A stretch of 12,474 nucleotides of DNA, taken from NCBI GenBank assembly GCA_003542955.1, contig DPJP01000109.1, forward strand, positions 2,555 to 15,028, in the 5' to 3' direction. The notes beneath the pieces were generated by a model. It had not been told where the DNA came from. It did not search any database and saw only the letters and a program-made list of their open reading frames with translations. Of this stretch, positions 1 to 8,145 are shown piece after piece (position 1 is the first letter of the stretch; each line of letters begins with the position of its first letter). Source of the DNA: Armatimonadota bacterium (GTDB taxonomy: Bacteria; Armatimonadota; Zipacnadia; Zipacnadales; UBA11051). The translations under genes and the position numbers were made by a program.

Positions 1-37
1 GCGCCGCACCGATGATAATGGGTTGCTCGCGGTTCAT
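1..37 (-). CDS. Start of a probable thiolase (acetyl-CoA acetyltransferase), cut by the window edge
   Basis: Only twelve codons are visible, reading [12 protein letters not shown], and the next codon begins with C, so Arg is possible. The ATG overlaps the TGA stop of the CoA-transferase by one base (TGATG), the usual sign of translational coupling within an operon. A short charged start followed by a hydrophobic strand and G-A-A-(R) resembles the opening of thiolases, which often read like 'VIVGAARTP'. The position after a FabG/PhaB-type reductase and a CoA-transferase also suits an acetoacetyl-CoA thiolase. The family call is inference from very little sequence; another nucleotide-binding enzyme with a similar first strand is possible. 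That a coding region starts here is more secure than what it encodes. Confidence 0.5.
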   Translation of the reverse strand, partial: MNREQPIIIGAA

Positions 38-1602
38 CACTCGTCACATATCCTTTGCTTGAGGCCCATCGGGCCGGGGCGGAAGATGGCCGGGTCCATC
101 GGCTTGAGGTCCTCGGCGACGGCGAGTTCGAACTCGGCCTGATCGAGCACCTGGCTCTCGAGGTCGACCCCCGGCGCGATCTCGGTGACCGTCATGCGCC
201 CATCGCGCAGCTCAAAGACTGCCCGCTCGGTGATGTAGAGGACCTCGATGCCCTTCTGGCTTGCGTACTCGCCGCTGAAGGTCTTATGCTCAACCTGTGG
301 GAGGAACTTCTTGTGCTTGCCCTCGGTGACTATGGTGAGCTTGCCGTCGGCGACGGCCACATCGAGGCCGCCGGCGGTCATGGTGCCGCAGAAGACGACC
401 TTCGAGGCCGTCTGGGTGATGTTGATGAAGCCGCCCGCGCCGGCCAGCCGCGGCCCGAACTTACTGACATTGACATTGCCGTACTGGTCGATCTGGGCGA
501 GGCCGAGAAAGGCCAAGTCAAGCCCGCCGCCGTCGTAGAAATCGAACTGGCTGGGCTGGTCGACAATGGCGTCGGGGTTGCTGGCCGCGCCGAACGAGAG
601 CGCCCCTGCCGGGACACCGCCGATGGCGCCCGCCTCGACGGTCTGCACCATGTCCTCGATGATGCCCTCCTCGTTGGCGACCTCGGCAACGCCCTCGGGC
701 ATGCCTATGCCGAGGTTGACAATCGCCCCGCGACACAGCTCCATGGCCGCGCGCCTGGCGATGATCTTGCGCTCGCTCATCGGCATCTGGGGCATCTCGC
801 GCAGGTCGATGCGCAGCTCCCCGCTGAAGGAGGGGTTGTACTGCTGGTCGAAGGTCTGGGCATGCTCGTGTGGCTCGGCGAGCACGATCACGTCAACGAG
901 GATGCCCGGTACGCGGACCGAGTGCGGGTGCAGCGTTCCTGCCGCGGCGAGCCGCTCGACCTGCGCGATGACGATGCCGCCTGAGTTTCGCGCGGCCTGG
1001 GCGATGGGCAGCATCTCGCCCTCCATCGCCTCGCGCTCCATCGAGATGTTGCCGCGGCTGTCGGCGGTGGTGCCGCGGATGAGGCCGACGTGGATCGGCA
1101 TCGACTTGTACCAGAGCCACTCCTGCCCACCCAGTTCAATCAACTCGACGAGGTCCTCGGTTGTCTTCTCGTTGAGCTTGCCGCCGGTCTCCCGTGGGTC
1201 GACGAAGGTATGCAGCCCGATGTGGGTGATCAGGCCGGGGCGGCCGCCGGCGATATCGCGGAAAAGCAGCGATATGACGCCCTGCGGCCAGTTGTAGGCC
1301 TCGACCTTGCCCTCGACCGCCAGTTTCGCGAGCCCCGGGACAAGCCCCCAGTGGCCGCCGATGATGCGCTTGACGAGCTTCTCATGGCCCAGGTGGTTGA
1401 CGCCGCGGCTCTGGCCGTCACCCTGCCCGGCGGCGTACATCACCGTGAGATCGGTCGGTCTGCCGGTGGCCAGGAAGCGGTCTTCGATGGCGCGTGTGAG
1501 CGCCTCCGGGTGGCCTGCGCCCACAAAGCCACCGCATGCGACGGTTGACCCATCCTTGATGAGCTTGACTGCCTCCTCGGCGGTCATCACCCGTATCGCC
1601 AT
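37..1602 (-). CDS. Acyl-CoA:acetate/propionate CoA-transferase (two-domain, YdiF/Pct type)
   Basis: Predicted 521-residue cytoplasmic class I CoA-transferase that moves CoA between an acyl-CoA (for example acetyl- or acetoacetyl-CoA) and a free short-chain carboxylate through a glutamyl-CoA intermediate. Both halves of the family are in one chain, as in E. coli YdiF and clostridial propionate CoA-transferase, and the length fits. The N-terminal half has the glycine-rich loop [10 protein letters not shown] (21-30) expected near the oxyanion site; the C-terminal half has NLGIGMP (296-302) and TVEAGAIGG (321-329), where E323 is the expected catalytic glutamate. The start is set by GAGGTGA at 1607-1613. 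It lies 53 bases after the reductase gene and overlaps the next start by one base, so an operon is likely. The exact acyl substrate cannot be read from the sequence. Confidence 0.93.
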   Translation of the reverse strand: MAIRVMTAEEAVKLIKDGSTVACGGFVGAGHPEALTRAIEDRFLATGRPTDLTVMYAAGQGDGQSRGVNHLGHEKLVKRIIGGHWGLVPGLAKLAVEGKVEAYNWPQGVISLLFRDIAGGRPGLITHIGLHTFVDPRETGGKLNEKTTEDLVELIELGGQEWLWYKSMPIHVGLIRGTTADSRGNISMEREAMEGEMLPIAQAARNSGGIVIAQVERLAAAGTLHPHSVRVPGILVDVIVLAEPHEHAQTFDQQYNPSFSGELRIDLREMPQMPMSERKIIARRAAMELCRGAIVNLGIGMPEGVAEVANEEGIIEDMVQTVEAGAIGGVPAGALSFGAASNPDAIVDQPSQFDFYDGGGLDLAFLGLAQIDQYGNVNVSKFGPRLAGAGGFINITQTASKVVFCGTMTAGGLDVAVADGKLTIVTEGKHKKFLPQVEHKTFSGEYASQKGIEVLYITERAVFELRDGRMTVTEIAPGVDLESQVLDQAEFELAVAEDLKPMDPAIFRPGPMGLKQRICDE

Positions 1603-1655
1603 TGGTTCACCTCTACAGTGCTGAGTTCATGCCCCGCGCCGGGACGCGCGGCCTG

Positions 1656-2414
1656 CTACATGTACAGGCCGCCGTTGACGGCCAACACCTGCCCGGTGAT
1701 GTAGCGGGCGGCGTCGGATGCCAGAAAGACCGCCGCGGCGGCGATATCCTCCGCGGTGCCCAACTCGCCCATCGGGACCTTTTCGACGACGGCATCGAGG
1801 ATGCCCTGGTCGAGGGTGGCCGTCATGCCGGCCATGATGAAGCCGGGCGCGATGGCATTGGCCGTGACTTTGCGCCTGGCAAGCTCGAGCGCGACCGACT
1901 TGGTCAGCGCGATGATGCCCGCCTTTGAGGCGGCGTAGTTGGCCTGCCCGATGTTGCCGGATTGCCCGATCACCGAGGAGATGCTGATGATGCGGCCCTC
2001 GCGCCGGTCCCGCATGTGGTCGATGACGGCCTTGATGCAGTTGAAGGCCCCGTTGAGGTTCACATCAATGACCGCGTCCCAATCTTCCTTGCTCATCTTC
2101 TTGATGGTGCGGTCGCGGATGATGCCGGCGTTGTTGACGAGGATGTCGAGCTTGCCGAAGCGCTCGATCGCCGCCGTCACCATCGCCTCGACCTGCTCGG
2201 GGTCGGTGACCCCGGCCTGCAGGGCCACGGAATCGACACCCATCGCCTTCGCCGCGGTCACCACGGCCTCCGCATCGGCGGCGTTGTCCTCGCCGGGAAT
2301 ATCGACGTAGTTGATCGCAACGGCACAGCCTTCACGGGCGAAGGCCTCCGCTATCGCGCGGCCGAGGCCGCGGGATGCGCCGGTGATGAGGGCTGACTTG
2401 CCGGCAAGCTGCAT
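1656..2414 (-). CDS. fabG: FabG/PhaB-type short-chain dehydrogenase: 3-oxoacyl-(ACP or CoA) reductase
   Basis: A 252-residue classical SDR, the usual length for FabG and PhaB, reducing a 3-oxoacyl thioester to the 3-hydroxyacyl form with NAD(P)H in the cytoplasm. The cofactor motif TGASRGLG is at 11-18 and NNAG at 94-97. The catalytic set is complete: N119 in DVNL, S147, Y160 and K164 in YAASK, with the 13-residue Ser-Tyr spacing of FabG. The tail ends NGGLYM, typical of this subgroup. A strong Shine-Dalgarno (GGAGGGAG, 2419-2426) fixes the ATG. Because it sits with a CoA-transferase and a probable thiolase rather than with acyl carrier protein or fabD/fabF, acetoacetyl-CoA reductase (PhaB-like) is at least as likely as fatty-acid synthesis. 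That substrate choice is inference; membership of the family is not in doubt. Confidence 0.93.
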   Translation of the reverse strand: MQLAGKSALITGASRGLGRAIAEAFAREGCAVAINYVDIPGEDNAADAEAVVTAAKAMGVDSVALQAGVTDPEQVEAMVTAAIERFGKLDILVNNAGIIRDRTIKKMSKEDWDAVIDVNLNGAFNCIKAVIDHMRDRREGRIISISSVIGQSGNIGQANYAASKAGIIALTKSVALELARRKVTANAIAPGFIMAGMTATLDQGILDAVVEKVPMGELGTAEDIAAAAVFLASDAARYITGQVLAVNGGLYM

Positions 2415-2463
2415 GGTTCTCCCTCCAGGATGCTCTGTGTCAGGACTGCAGGCGGATGAGTGG

Positions 2464-3558
2464 CTATCGAGCTTCCACTTCGGCGACCCACATCAGGTCG
2501 GGCCGGGCGGCGGGGCCGCCCTTATCGGGCTGGTAGACCCTGAAGCGGTCGGTGGTCACCTCATCGAAGCGCAGGGTGTGGTTGCGCTGCGGCTGCAGCG
2601 GCTGGTCACCCGATGTGGCGACTGTGCGCCAGCCGCCGTTGTCGGGGACCTGAACTTCGACCCTCTGGCTGGTGTGGAAGGTCTGGCCGGAGTAGGCCCA
2701 GTAGACGGTGACTTCCTTCATCGGCCGCGGCTCCGGGAGGGTGATCTCGATCCAGTGCGGGCCGGCCATCTCCGCGGAGGCCCATGTCACATCGTTGCCG
2801 GCGCCGGAGCCGTCGAGCATCTTGAAGCCGTCGATGAGTGGTTCGAGATTCGGGTAGCTGGAGAAGCAGGAGTCGGTCTTGACGATGACCCTGTCGCGGA
2901 CGAGCTGGATGAGGTTGCCGGTGTCCACGAGTTCGAAGCCGATGCGCGCCTCGAGCCGGTTCGCGCCGGGGATGACGTCGGCGATGCGGAGGGTCACCTC
3001 ATGCCTGCCGTAGTCGATATCGCCCATGTCGGCGATGACGCCGACCTGCCGCTTGCCAACCACATCGAGCGCCAGCGCGTCGGGCGCGAGTTGGCGATCA
3101 TTGAGCGTCACGCGCAGGGTGTTGAGGTCGAGTGCGTTCTCGCGGTCGGCAACGCCCCAGAGGATGACCCCCGGCGCGTCGACCAGCTTGCCGAGGTCGA
3201 GTGCGGCCGATGCGCGGTGCGCTACGCCGTCTATCTTGATGCCGAGGATGATCGGCGGGTTCGAGTCGTTGAGGTTGAGATCGGCCGGCGGGTTGATGAC
3301 CAGGATCATCTCCGATCCGCCGAGTTTCTTCGGGTCGGGCGAGATGATGACGCGACCGTCGCGGACCGTGTAGTCCGGCGTCTGCCATTCGCCGCCCTTG
3401 GCCTTGATGAAGACCTGGAGCGTCTCGGAGGGCTGCACGGGTGGGGATATCTGCACGGGCACGTTGGCGGTGACCAGGTAGACATCGGCCTGCAGAGAAG
3501 TCGGGAGGAGGCCGGCGATGAGGATGCCGACGACGAGAGCGAGTGCGGGGGTTCTCAT
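2464..3558 (-). CDS. Secreted protein with C-terminal F5/8 type C (discoidin-like) domain
   Basis: A 364-residue protein with an N-terminal signal peptide: MRTP, a hydrophobic stretch to about residue 18, then SLQAD with likely cleavage after LQA at about 24. Residues 25-220 look like beta-rich, Ig-like secreted sequence that I do not recognise. Residues about 225-362 resemble an F5/8 type C galactose-binding-like domain: DSCFSSY, LIDG, the strand HWIEITLP, VTVYW, SQRVEVQV, a W-plus-hydrophobic strand and a final WVAEVEAR. Such domains bind glycans or other surface ligands; no catalytic domain is visible. The frame stays open upstream to 3690, but AAGGTGA at 3564-3570 and the signal peptide fix the start at 3558. 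It lies 49 bases before the reductase gene, so read-through is possible although the roles seem unrelated. Confidence 0.85.
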   Translation of the reverse strand: MRTPALALVVGILIAGLLPTSLQADVYLVTANVPVQISPPVQPSETLQVFIKAKGGEWQTPDYTVRDGRVIISPDPKKLGGSEMILVINPPADLNLNDSNPPIILGIKIDGVAHRASAALDLGKLVDAPGVILWGVADRENALDLNTLRVTLNDRQLAPDALALDVVGKRQVGVIADMGDIDYGRHEVTLRIADVIPGANRLEARIGFELVDTGNLIQLVRDRVIVKTDSCFSSYPNLEPLIDGFKMLDGSGAGNDVTWASAEMAGPHWIEITLPEPRPMKEVTVYWAYSGQTFHTSQRVEVQVPDNGGWRTVATSGDQPLQPQRNHTLRFDEVTTDRFRVYQPDKGGPAARPDLMWVAEVEAR

Positions 3559-3563
3559 GGAGA

Positions 3564-3570
3564 TCACCTT
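3564..3570 (-). promoter_or_regulatory. Ribosome binding site deciding the start of the discoidin-like gene
   Basis: AAGGTGA on the minus strand, five bases before the ATG at 3558. It places translation at the signal peptide rather than at an upstream in-frame start at 3690, which would add an arginine-rich, non-secretory leader. Confidence 0.8.
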
Positions 3571-3816
3571 GTGGGGACGCGTGGCCGCCGGGGCCACCTC
3601 GTCGGATGAGTGTGTGGCAGCGCGCCGTCGCGGGCCTTCAGACACCGGCCGGGAGCGAGAGCGTGTGCAGGTTCGCCCCCCTTGTGGCACTCACCTGCCC
3701 GGCCACGCCTCCAGGCAGGATATGCGCCCGCTTTGAGCGAACTGACTCGACCAGTAGTCGCAGACGAGGGGCCCGGCGCGGGCGCAGCGCTCAGTGCGGG
3801 CGCGCCCATGGGCTGT

Positions 3817-3822
3817 GAGGAG
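3817..3822 (+). promoter_or_regulatory. Ribosome binding site deciding the lipoprotein start
   Basis: GAGGAG, six bases before the ATG at 3829. It favours this start over in-frame ATGs at 3610 and 3808 and puts the lipoprotein signal peptide at the very N terminus. Confidence 0.8.
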
Positions 3823-3828
3823 ACGACG

Positions 3829-4335
3829 ATGAGGGTATTGGCGGCAGTGCTGGTCGTAGTCCTGATTGCGGGAGGATTGGTCGGCTGCCCGAAGAAGGCG
3901 CCGCAGGAGGCGCCGGCGATGCCGGACCTGCCGCAGGCGTCTCAGCCCGATGGCGGCGGGGGTGGCGCGGGCTCGCCCACCATCACCAAGTTCGAGGTCG
4001 GCAAGACCTACGACCGCGACACGGGCTTGATCGGCGCGCCGACGCTGGAGTTCTCAGCGGGCGACACCGCCATACACGTGGTGGCCTCGATGACGGGCCT
4101 GTCGTCCGGCGCGACGGTCACCTGCAGGCTGGTCGCGGTCAATCTCAGGACGGCCGAGGGCAAGACTCTGAAGGACGTCGAGATCGCGGGCACCAATGCG
4201 CGCGCGCCCGACACCAGCTCCGACTTCCACTTCGACTTCCACCCGACCCTCGGTGGATGGCCGACGGGGCAACTGCAGATCGAAATGTCCATGAACAACA
4301 AGATCATCAAGACGGCCGACGTGACGATCAAGTAG
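3829..4335 (+). CDS. Small lipoprotein with a beta-sandwich-like C-terminal part, function unknown
   Basis: A 168-residue predicted lipoprotein. The signal peptide is MRVLAAV followed by a hydrophobic core, and the lipobox LVGC puts the lipidated cysteine at residue 20. Residues 21-50 form a Pro/Gln/Gly-rich linker with a run of five glycines (42-46), typical of a tether between membrane and folded domain. From about 51 to 168 alternating hydrophobic strands end in GWPTGQLQIEMSMN and a final TADVTIK; a W-P-x-G turn before a last strand pair is common in Ig-like or CalX-like carbohydrate- or ligand-binding folds. I do not recognise a named family and assign no function. It is divergent from the discoidin-like secreted gene, so both may serve the cell envelope, but that is weak evidence. 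Confidence 0.8.
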   Translation: MRVLAAVLVVVLIAGGLVGCPKKAPQEAPAMPDLPQASQPDGGGGGAGSPTITKFEVGKTYDRDTGLIGAPTLEFSAGDTAIHVVASMTGLSSGATVTCRLVAVNLRTAEGKTLKDVEIAGTNARAPDTSSDFHFDFHPTLGGWPTGQLQIEMSMNNKIIKTADVTIK

Positions 4336-4377
4336 ACCCGCTTCGGGCGCGGGAGCATCCGGAGCAACAGAGGGCAG

Positions 4378-4401
4378 GGCGGCGGTCCCGGGACCGCCGC
4401 C
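4378..4401. terminator. Perfect 24-base palindrome between convergent genes, likely bidirectional terminator
   Basis: GGCGGCGGTCCC followed directly by its exact reverse complement, between the stop of the plus-strand lipoprotein gene (4335) and the stop of the minus-strand sensor gene (4420). The tail is only mildly T-rich on the plus strand (GATTGCTTCT) and less so on the minus strand, so termination may need additional factors. A small CCCGC/GCGGG hairpin at 4337-4353 adds structure just after the lipoprotein stop. Confidence 0.6.
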
Positions 4402-4419
4402 GATTGCTTCTCCCCGCGC

Positions 4420-7400
4420 CTATCCGCCGAGGAACTCCTGGCTGATACGCTTCTGAATCGCCTCGATCTGCGCAAAGGCCTGGTTGAGCTGGGCTTCCTC
4501 CGAGTGTCTGAGACCACGAGTGCTGATGGTGTTATCCGGGTCTCGCCCTGCCTGCTGCGCATCCGACTGCCGGCGCAGCCGCAGGCGCATGAGCAGGCCG
4601 TAGGCCGCGGCCGTCTCGTCGCGGCTCGGGGCCGGCAGGACGCCCTCGTCGACGAGTGCAGACAGCCGCTCGAGAGTGTGCGTCTGGCGCAAGCCGTGGC
4701 TCAGGGCGTAGAGGCGGGCGAAGTTGACGATCGGCATCAGGGCGTCCTTGAGATTGAGTTGGCGGGCGTGATCCACGCCGCCGACAATGCGCCCGAAGAG
4801 CCTGAGCGGGGGCTTGAACAGCAGTGAGTTCTGGGCGAAGTGCGGCATGAATGCGGGGGTCTGCTGCACGGCGTCATAGATGTGCTCGCGCAGTTGCCGG
4901 GCGGGCTCATCGTCACCCCATACGGTCCGAAAGTCGAAGAATATGCTGAACTCGAGCAGCTGCCGGGGCTCGGCGAGGCGCACCCATTCGGAGAAGTAGT
5001 GCTGCCAGGTCGCGACCGGCTGACACCAGCGGGGATTCTGCGCCATGATGTCGCCGGTGCAGTAGGGGTACCCCGCCTGGTCGAGCCAGCCGCAGACGCG
5101 GCGGCCCACCTCGCCGAGGTATGCCGCGGCCCGCGGGTCCTCGCGGCCGTCGGGCGTGACATAGACGATGGCGTTGTCCTGGTCGGAGGACAACGTCAAC
5201 TCCTGGCGGCCGTGGCTGCCGAGCGCGATGAATGAGAATGGGACCGGCGAGGGCCCCAGCTCCTCCTGTGCCAACTCGACGAAGCGCCTGGTGGCTGCGT
5301 CACAGACGGCGCTGAGCATTGAAGTGACACGCTCGGGATAGGCCCCCGAGATGATCAGCGCACGCCCGACCTCCGGCACACGCCGACAGCTCCTGACGAC
5401 CTCTTCAGCCGTTGCCGCCTCCCCTATCTCGCGCGTGAGCACAATCGCCCCGTAGCTCTGGAACTGCAGGAGTTCCTGGTTGCGTACGAGCCCGATCACC
5501 CCGCCGGCGTCGTCGGTGACTGCGAGGTGCTGGACGGCGCGCTCCTCCATGGTCAGGAGCGCCTGGTAGACGGCGGCTTGCTCGGGTATAGTCAGCAAAG
5601 GGGAACTCATCAGGCGGTAGGCCGGGGCGCGCAGGTCGCCATCGGTCGCCACAATTCGCTCACGCAGATCGTGATCGGTGATGATGCCGATGACGGTGCC
5701 ATCCTCGGCACGGACGAGTACGGCGGTAGCGTGCTCACTCGTCATCATGGCAGCCAGCGCCTGTGCGGGGGTATGCAGCTCACAGATCGGGGCGCGCCGC
5801 TGCAAGGCGCTGACGGGCTCGTGTAGAAACAGCAACGACGCCTGCAGGCGCTCGAGTTCGGCCTCGCGCTCGGCTGCCTGCTGCGCGTGCAGCGTCACGT
5901 CCTCCATAATGCCGTCTACATAGGGTGTAGCTCCGTCTTCGGGCCGCACCAGAACCGTGTGCAGGTCGATGATGCCGGTGCTGGGCGCATCGCTGGAGAC
6001 GGCGAGGCGGCGGACGGCGGCGCCGGTCTGCTCCAACTCGGCCAGGAAGCCCTCCCAGGCGGCTGTGTCGGGAAACAGCGCCGCCAGTGTGAGCGGGGCG
6101 TTCGCGGAGTTGGCCTGCGCGGTGCGCAGGAAGCCGATCGCCAGGCCGTTGGCATAGGTGATGGTGCCACGCGCGGTCGCCCTGGCCCGGAAGAGGCCGA
6201 CGGGGACCTGCTCGGTCAGCTCCTGGAGCGTCCGCGCACGGGCATCGGGGAGCGGAAGGGCCGCGGGCTGTGGCTGCAGACCGATCTCCCGCGCCAGCAC
6301 GAGGAAGCCCTGCTGCTCGCCCATGCTCACCCGGCTGAGCGCGAAAACGCACTCGATCAACACACCGTCCCGGCGCTGCAGGAGCCCCTCGAAGCCCTCG
6401 AGTGGTTCACCGTCCTGCAGGCGGCGGATGTTCTCCAGTGCGAGCGTGTTGCCCTCGACGTCGGGCAGCAGGTCACCGATGTCGAGCAGCGCCAGGTCCT
6501 GCTCGGAATACCCGACCATCCGCAGAAACAGCGGATTGGCGTACCGGCAGCGGCCGTCGAGCACCAGCAGCGTGCCCTCCGTTGTCGCCTCGACCACCGA
6601 GCGGTAGCGGTCCGTGGCCTCGCACAGGCTCCGCTCGGCATCGGAGCGCTCGCGCTCGAGCCGCAGGCTCTGCTGCATGACATAGAGCAGGAGCAGGAGG
6701 ACGACGCCGGAGATGCCGAGGAGAGTGTGGAGGAGACTGCGCTGGATGCGGGAGATCTCCGCCCGCACATCGTCGAGGTAGATGCCGGTGCCGATAATCC
6801 ATCCCCAGGGCTCAAAGCCACGGATGTAGGATTCCTTGGGCACCACCCGGCTGGGATCGTCCTTCCACTGCCAGTAGTACTCGATGTAGCCCTCGCCCTG
6901 GCGCCGCACAAGGTCGGCGAACTGCACGAAGATGGGCACGCCACGCGGGTCCAGGAAGGCGGACACGTCCTGGCCGTTGAGGTCCTGACGGTAGGGGTGC
7001 ATGATGATGCGCGGATGCATGTCCTGCAGCCAGAAGTAGTCCTTCGCCTCTCGCCCGTAGCGCAGGTACTCGATGCGACCGCGCGCCATGCTCTGGGCGT
7101 CGGCACGTGTCAGCAACCCGGCCCGCTCATCGCGCTCGTACTCGGCCAGGATGCTCCAGGCCGAGTTGGTCAGCTCGCGGATCATCTCTCGCTTGCGTTC
7201 CAGGAGCGACCGCTGGAACGCCGGCAGGAAGACGCCGAACATGGCGACGGCGAAGAGCGCCAGCGCCATAGCCGTGGGGAAGACGAAGTGGAAGATGAAG
7301 TGACGCCACTTGAACCGTCGGCCGGGGGTGACGGCGATCCCACCGGATAGAGAGGTACCCGACCCGTTCTGGTTGACCGCGTTGCGGAAGCGCTTCCATG

Positions 7401-8139
7401 CATCGGTGGGCATATCGACGCCGGCATGCTCGATGCCGTGGTCGCGCGCCTCGTGGGCATCAGTCCCCCCGCTGGTGAGCAGGTCGAGTTCGGCCGCCAG
7501 TGCCGCCAGCATCTGCTGCTGCTGGGGCGTGTATGACTGGTAATAGGCCTCGACGCCGTCGAGTCCGTGCGCCTTCAGCTCCCGGAGGATGTCGCGGAGC
7601 CCGTCGGCGTCACCTGCCAGCATGTGCGGATGAGCCAGGAAGGCCCTGCCCCCGGCCTGATGCACCAACTCGATGGCCTGCGCGATGTCGAGACCACCCT
7701 CGGCGGATGACTTCACGGGGGAGGGGTCACCGTTGGGCATGCGGGTCGAGCCCCATACACGCATCGACCCCGCGATGCTGTGGGTGTGTGAGGGGTGGGC
7801 CTGACGGAGCGCGAGCATCGAGGCCTGCAGCACCGGGTCGGCCGGGTCGATGCCGTAGGCGAGCAGATGAACCTCCTCGCCGTGATAGCTCACCGTCAGC
7901 TCGACACCTGAGATGAAGCCGATGCCATGCCGCGCCAGCGCATCGCGGAACTCGGGCAGCCCGTCGGTGGTGTCGTGGTCGGTGAGCGCGGCGGCGGCGA
8001 CGCCGTGAGCGTGCAGCAGCTGGGCAAGCTCGCGCGGCGTCATCGTCCCATCGCTGTGGATGGAGTGGCAATGCAGATCAACGCGGGTTGTCGCATTCAT
8101 GCCGGTTGTCATCATAGGCAAGGCTTGATGCTCATGCAA
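4420..8139 (-). CDS. Multidomain membrane sensor: PHP - Cache - PAS - PAS - CBS pair - DUF294 nucleotidyltransferase fusion
   Basis: A chain of up to 1,239 residues with six parts. (1) PHP phosphoesterase, about 19-245: H23/H25 (DLHCHS), D30, H55 (TDHD), E80 (GVEL), H91, H170 (AHPH), D227/H229 (TDAH), so the metal ligands look complete; closest in style to YciV/RNase AM. (2) TM1, 281-305. (3) Extracytoplasmic single-Cache (sCache_2-like), 307-465, with DYFWLQD, MHPY, LNGQD and GWIIGTGIYLDDV. (4) TM2, 467-488, then a charged coiled coil. (5) PAS at about 506-618 and a more divergent one at 635-752, then a coiled coil. (6) CBS pair, about 783-895 (GIITDHDLR; GLVRNQEL), and a DUF294 GlnD-like nucleotidyltransferase, 920-1085 (LGSHGRQE; D986 and D988 in SDQDN), with its C-terminal domain, 1095-1235. 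The longest frame opens with TTG; ATGs at 8115, 8112 and 8100 are alternatives and none has a clear Shine-Dalgarno. The enzyme substrates are unknown. Confidence 0.9.
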   Translation of the reverse strand: MHEHQALPMMTTGMNATTRVDLHCHSIHSDGTMTPRELAQLLHAHGVAAAALTDHDTTDGLPEFRDALARHGIGFISGVELTVSYHGEEVHLLAYGIDPADPVLQASMLALRQAHPSHTHSIAGSMRVWGSTRMPNGDPSPVKSSAEGGLDIAQAIELVHQAGGRAFLAHPHMLAGDADGLRDILRELKAHGLDGVEAYYQSYTPQQQQMLAALAAELDLLTSGGTDAHEARDHGIEHAGVDMPTDAWKRFRNAVNQNGSGTSLSGGIAVTPGRRFKWRHFIFHFVFPTAMALALFAVAMFGVFLPAFQRSLLERKREMIRELTNSAWSILAEYERDERAGLLTRADAQSMARGRIEYLRYGREAKDYFWLQDMHPRIIMHPYRQDLNGQDVSAFLDPRGVPIFVQFADLVRRQGEGYIEYYWQWKDDPSRVVPKESYIRGFEPWGWIIGTGIYLDDVRAEISRIQRSLLHTLLGISGVVLLLLLYVMQQSLRLERERSDAERSLCEATDRYRSVVEATTEGTLLVLDGRCRYANPLFLRMVGYSEQDLALLDIGDLLPDVEGNTLALENIRRLQDGEPLEGFEGLLQRRDGVLIECVFALSRVSMGEQQGFLVLAREIGLQPQPAALPLPDARARTLQELTEQVPVGLFRARATARGTITYANGLAIGFLRTAQANSANAPLTLAALFPDTAAWEGFLAELEQTGAAVRRLAVSSDAPSTGIIDLHTVLVRPEDGATPYVDGIMEDVTLHAQQAAEREAELERLQASLLFLHEPVSALQRRAPICELHTPAQALAAMMTSEHATAVLVRAEDGTVIGIITDHDLRERIVATDGDLRAPAYRLMSSPLLTIPEQAAVYQALLTMEERAVQHLAVTDDAGGVIGLVRNQELLQFQSYGAIVLTREIGEAATAEEVVRSCRRVPEVGRALIISGAYPERVTSMLSAVCDAATRRFVELAQEELGPSPVPFSFIALGSHGRQELTLSSDQDNAIVYVTPDGREDPRAAAYLGEVGRRVCGWLDQAGYPYCTGDIMAQNPRWCQPVATWQHYFSEWVRLAEPRQLLEFSIFFDFRTVWGDDEPARQLREHIYDAVQQTPAFMPHFAQNSLLFKPPLRLFGRIVGGVDHARQLNLKDALMPIVNFARLYALSHGLRQTHTLERLSALVDEGVLPAPSRDETAAAYGLLMRLRLRRQSDAQQAGRDPDNTISTRGLRHSEEAQLNQAFAQIEAIQKRISQEFLGG

Positions 8140-8145
8140 GAGCAG

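Larger units (their letters stand above)
3559..3828. other. Divergent intergenic region between the discoidin-like and lipoprotein genes
   Basis: These 270 bases separate two genes transcribed away from each other and must hold both promoters. I could not find a convincing -35/-10 pair on either strand. Visible structure: a 6-bp hairpin GTGGCC/GGCCAC at 3581-3597, close to the discoidin-like gene, and an inverted repeat CCTGCC/GGCAGG at 3694-3719 with a 14-base gap. Open frames cross the region but have no ribosome binding site and look like chance frames in GC-rich DNA. Confidence 0.6.

Noticed and set aside
55..984. A 309-codon plus-strand open frame opposite the CoA-transferase
   Set aside because: The minus-strand protein has the full CoA-transferase motifs; the plus frame is an Asp/Leu/Ala-rich shadow.
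1650..1670. Inverted repeat GGCCTG/CAGGCC around the reductase stop as a terminator
   Set aside because: Only six pairs, no T-tract, overlaps the coding end, and the next gene starts 53 bases on with its own good ribosome binding site, so an operon fits better.
2311..3609. A 432-codon plus-strand open frame across the reductase and discoidin-like genes
   Set aside because: Antisense to two well-supported genes, with no recognisable motif and no ribosome binding site; a shadow of GC-biased third positions.
5887..7350. A 487-codon open frame on the plus strand inside the sensor gene
   Set aside because: It lies opposite a gene with clear domains and catalytic motifs, lacks a ribosome binding site, and has a composition typical of antisense frames in GC-rich DNA.
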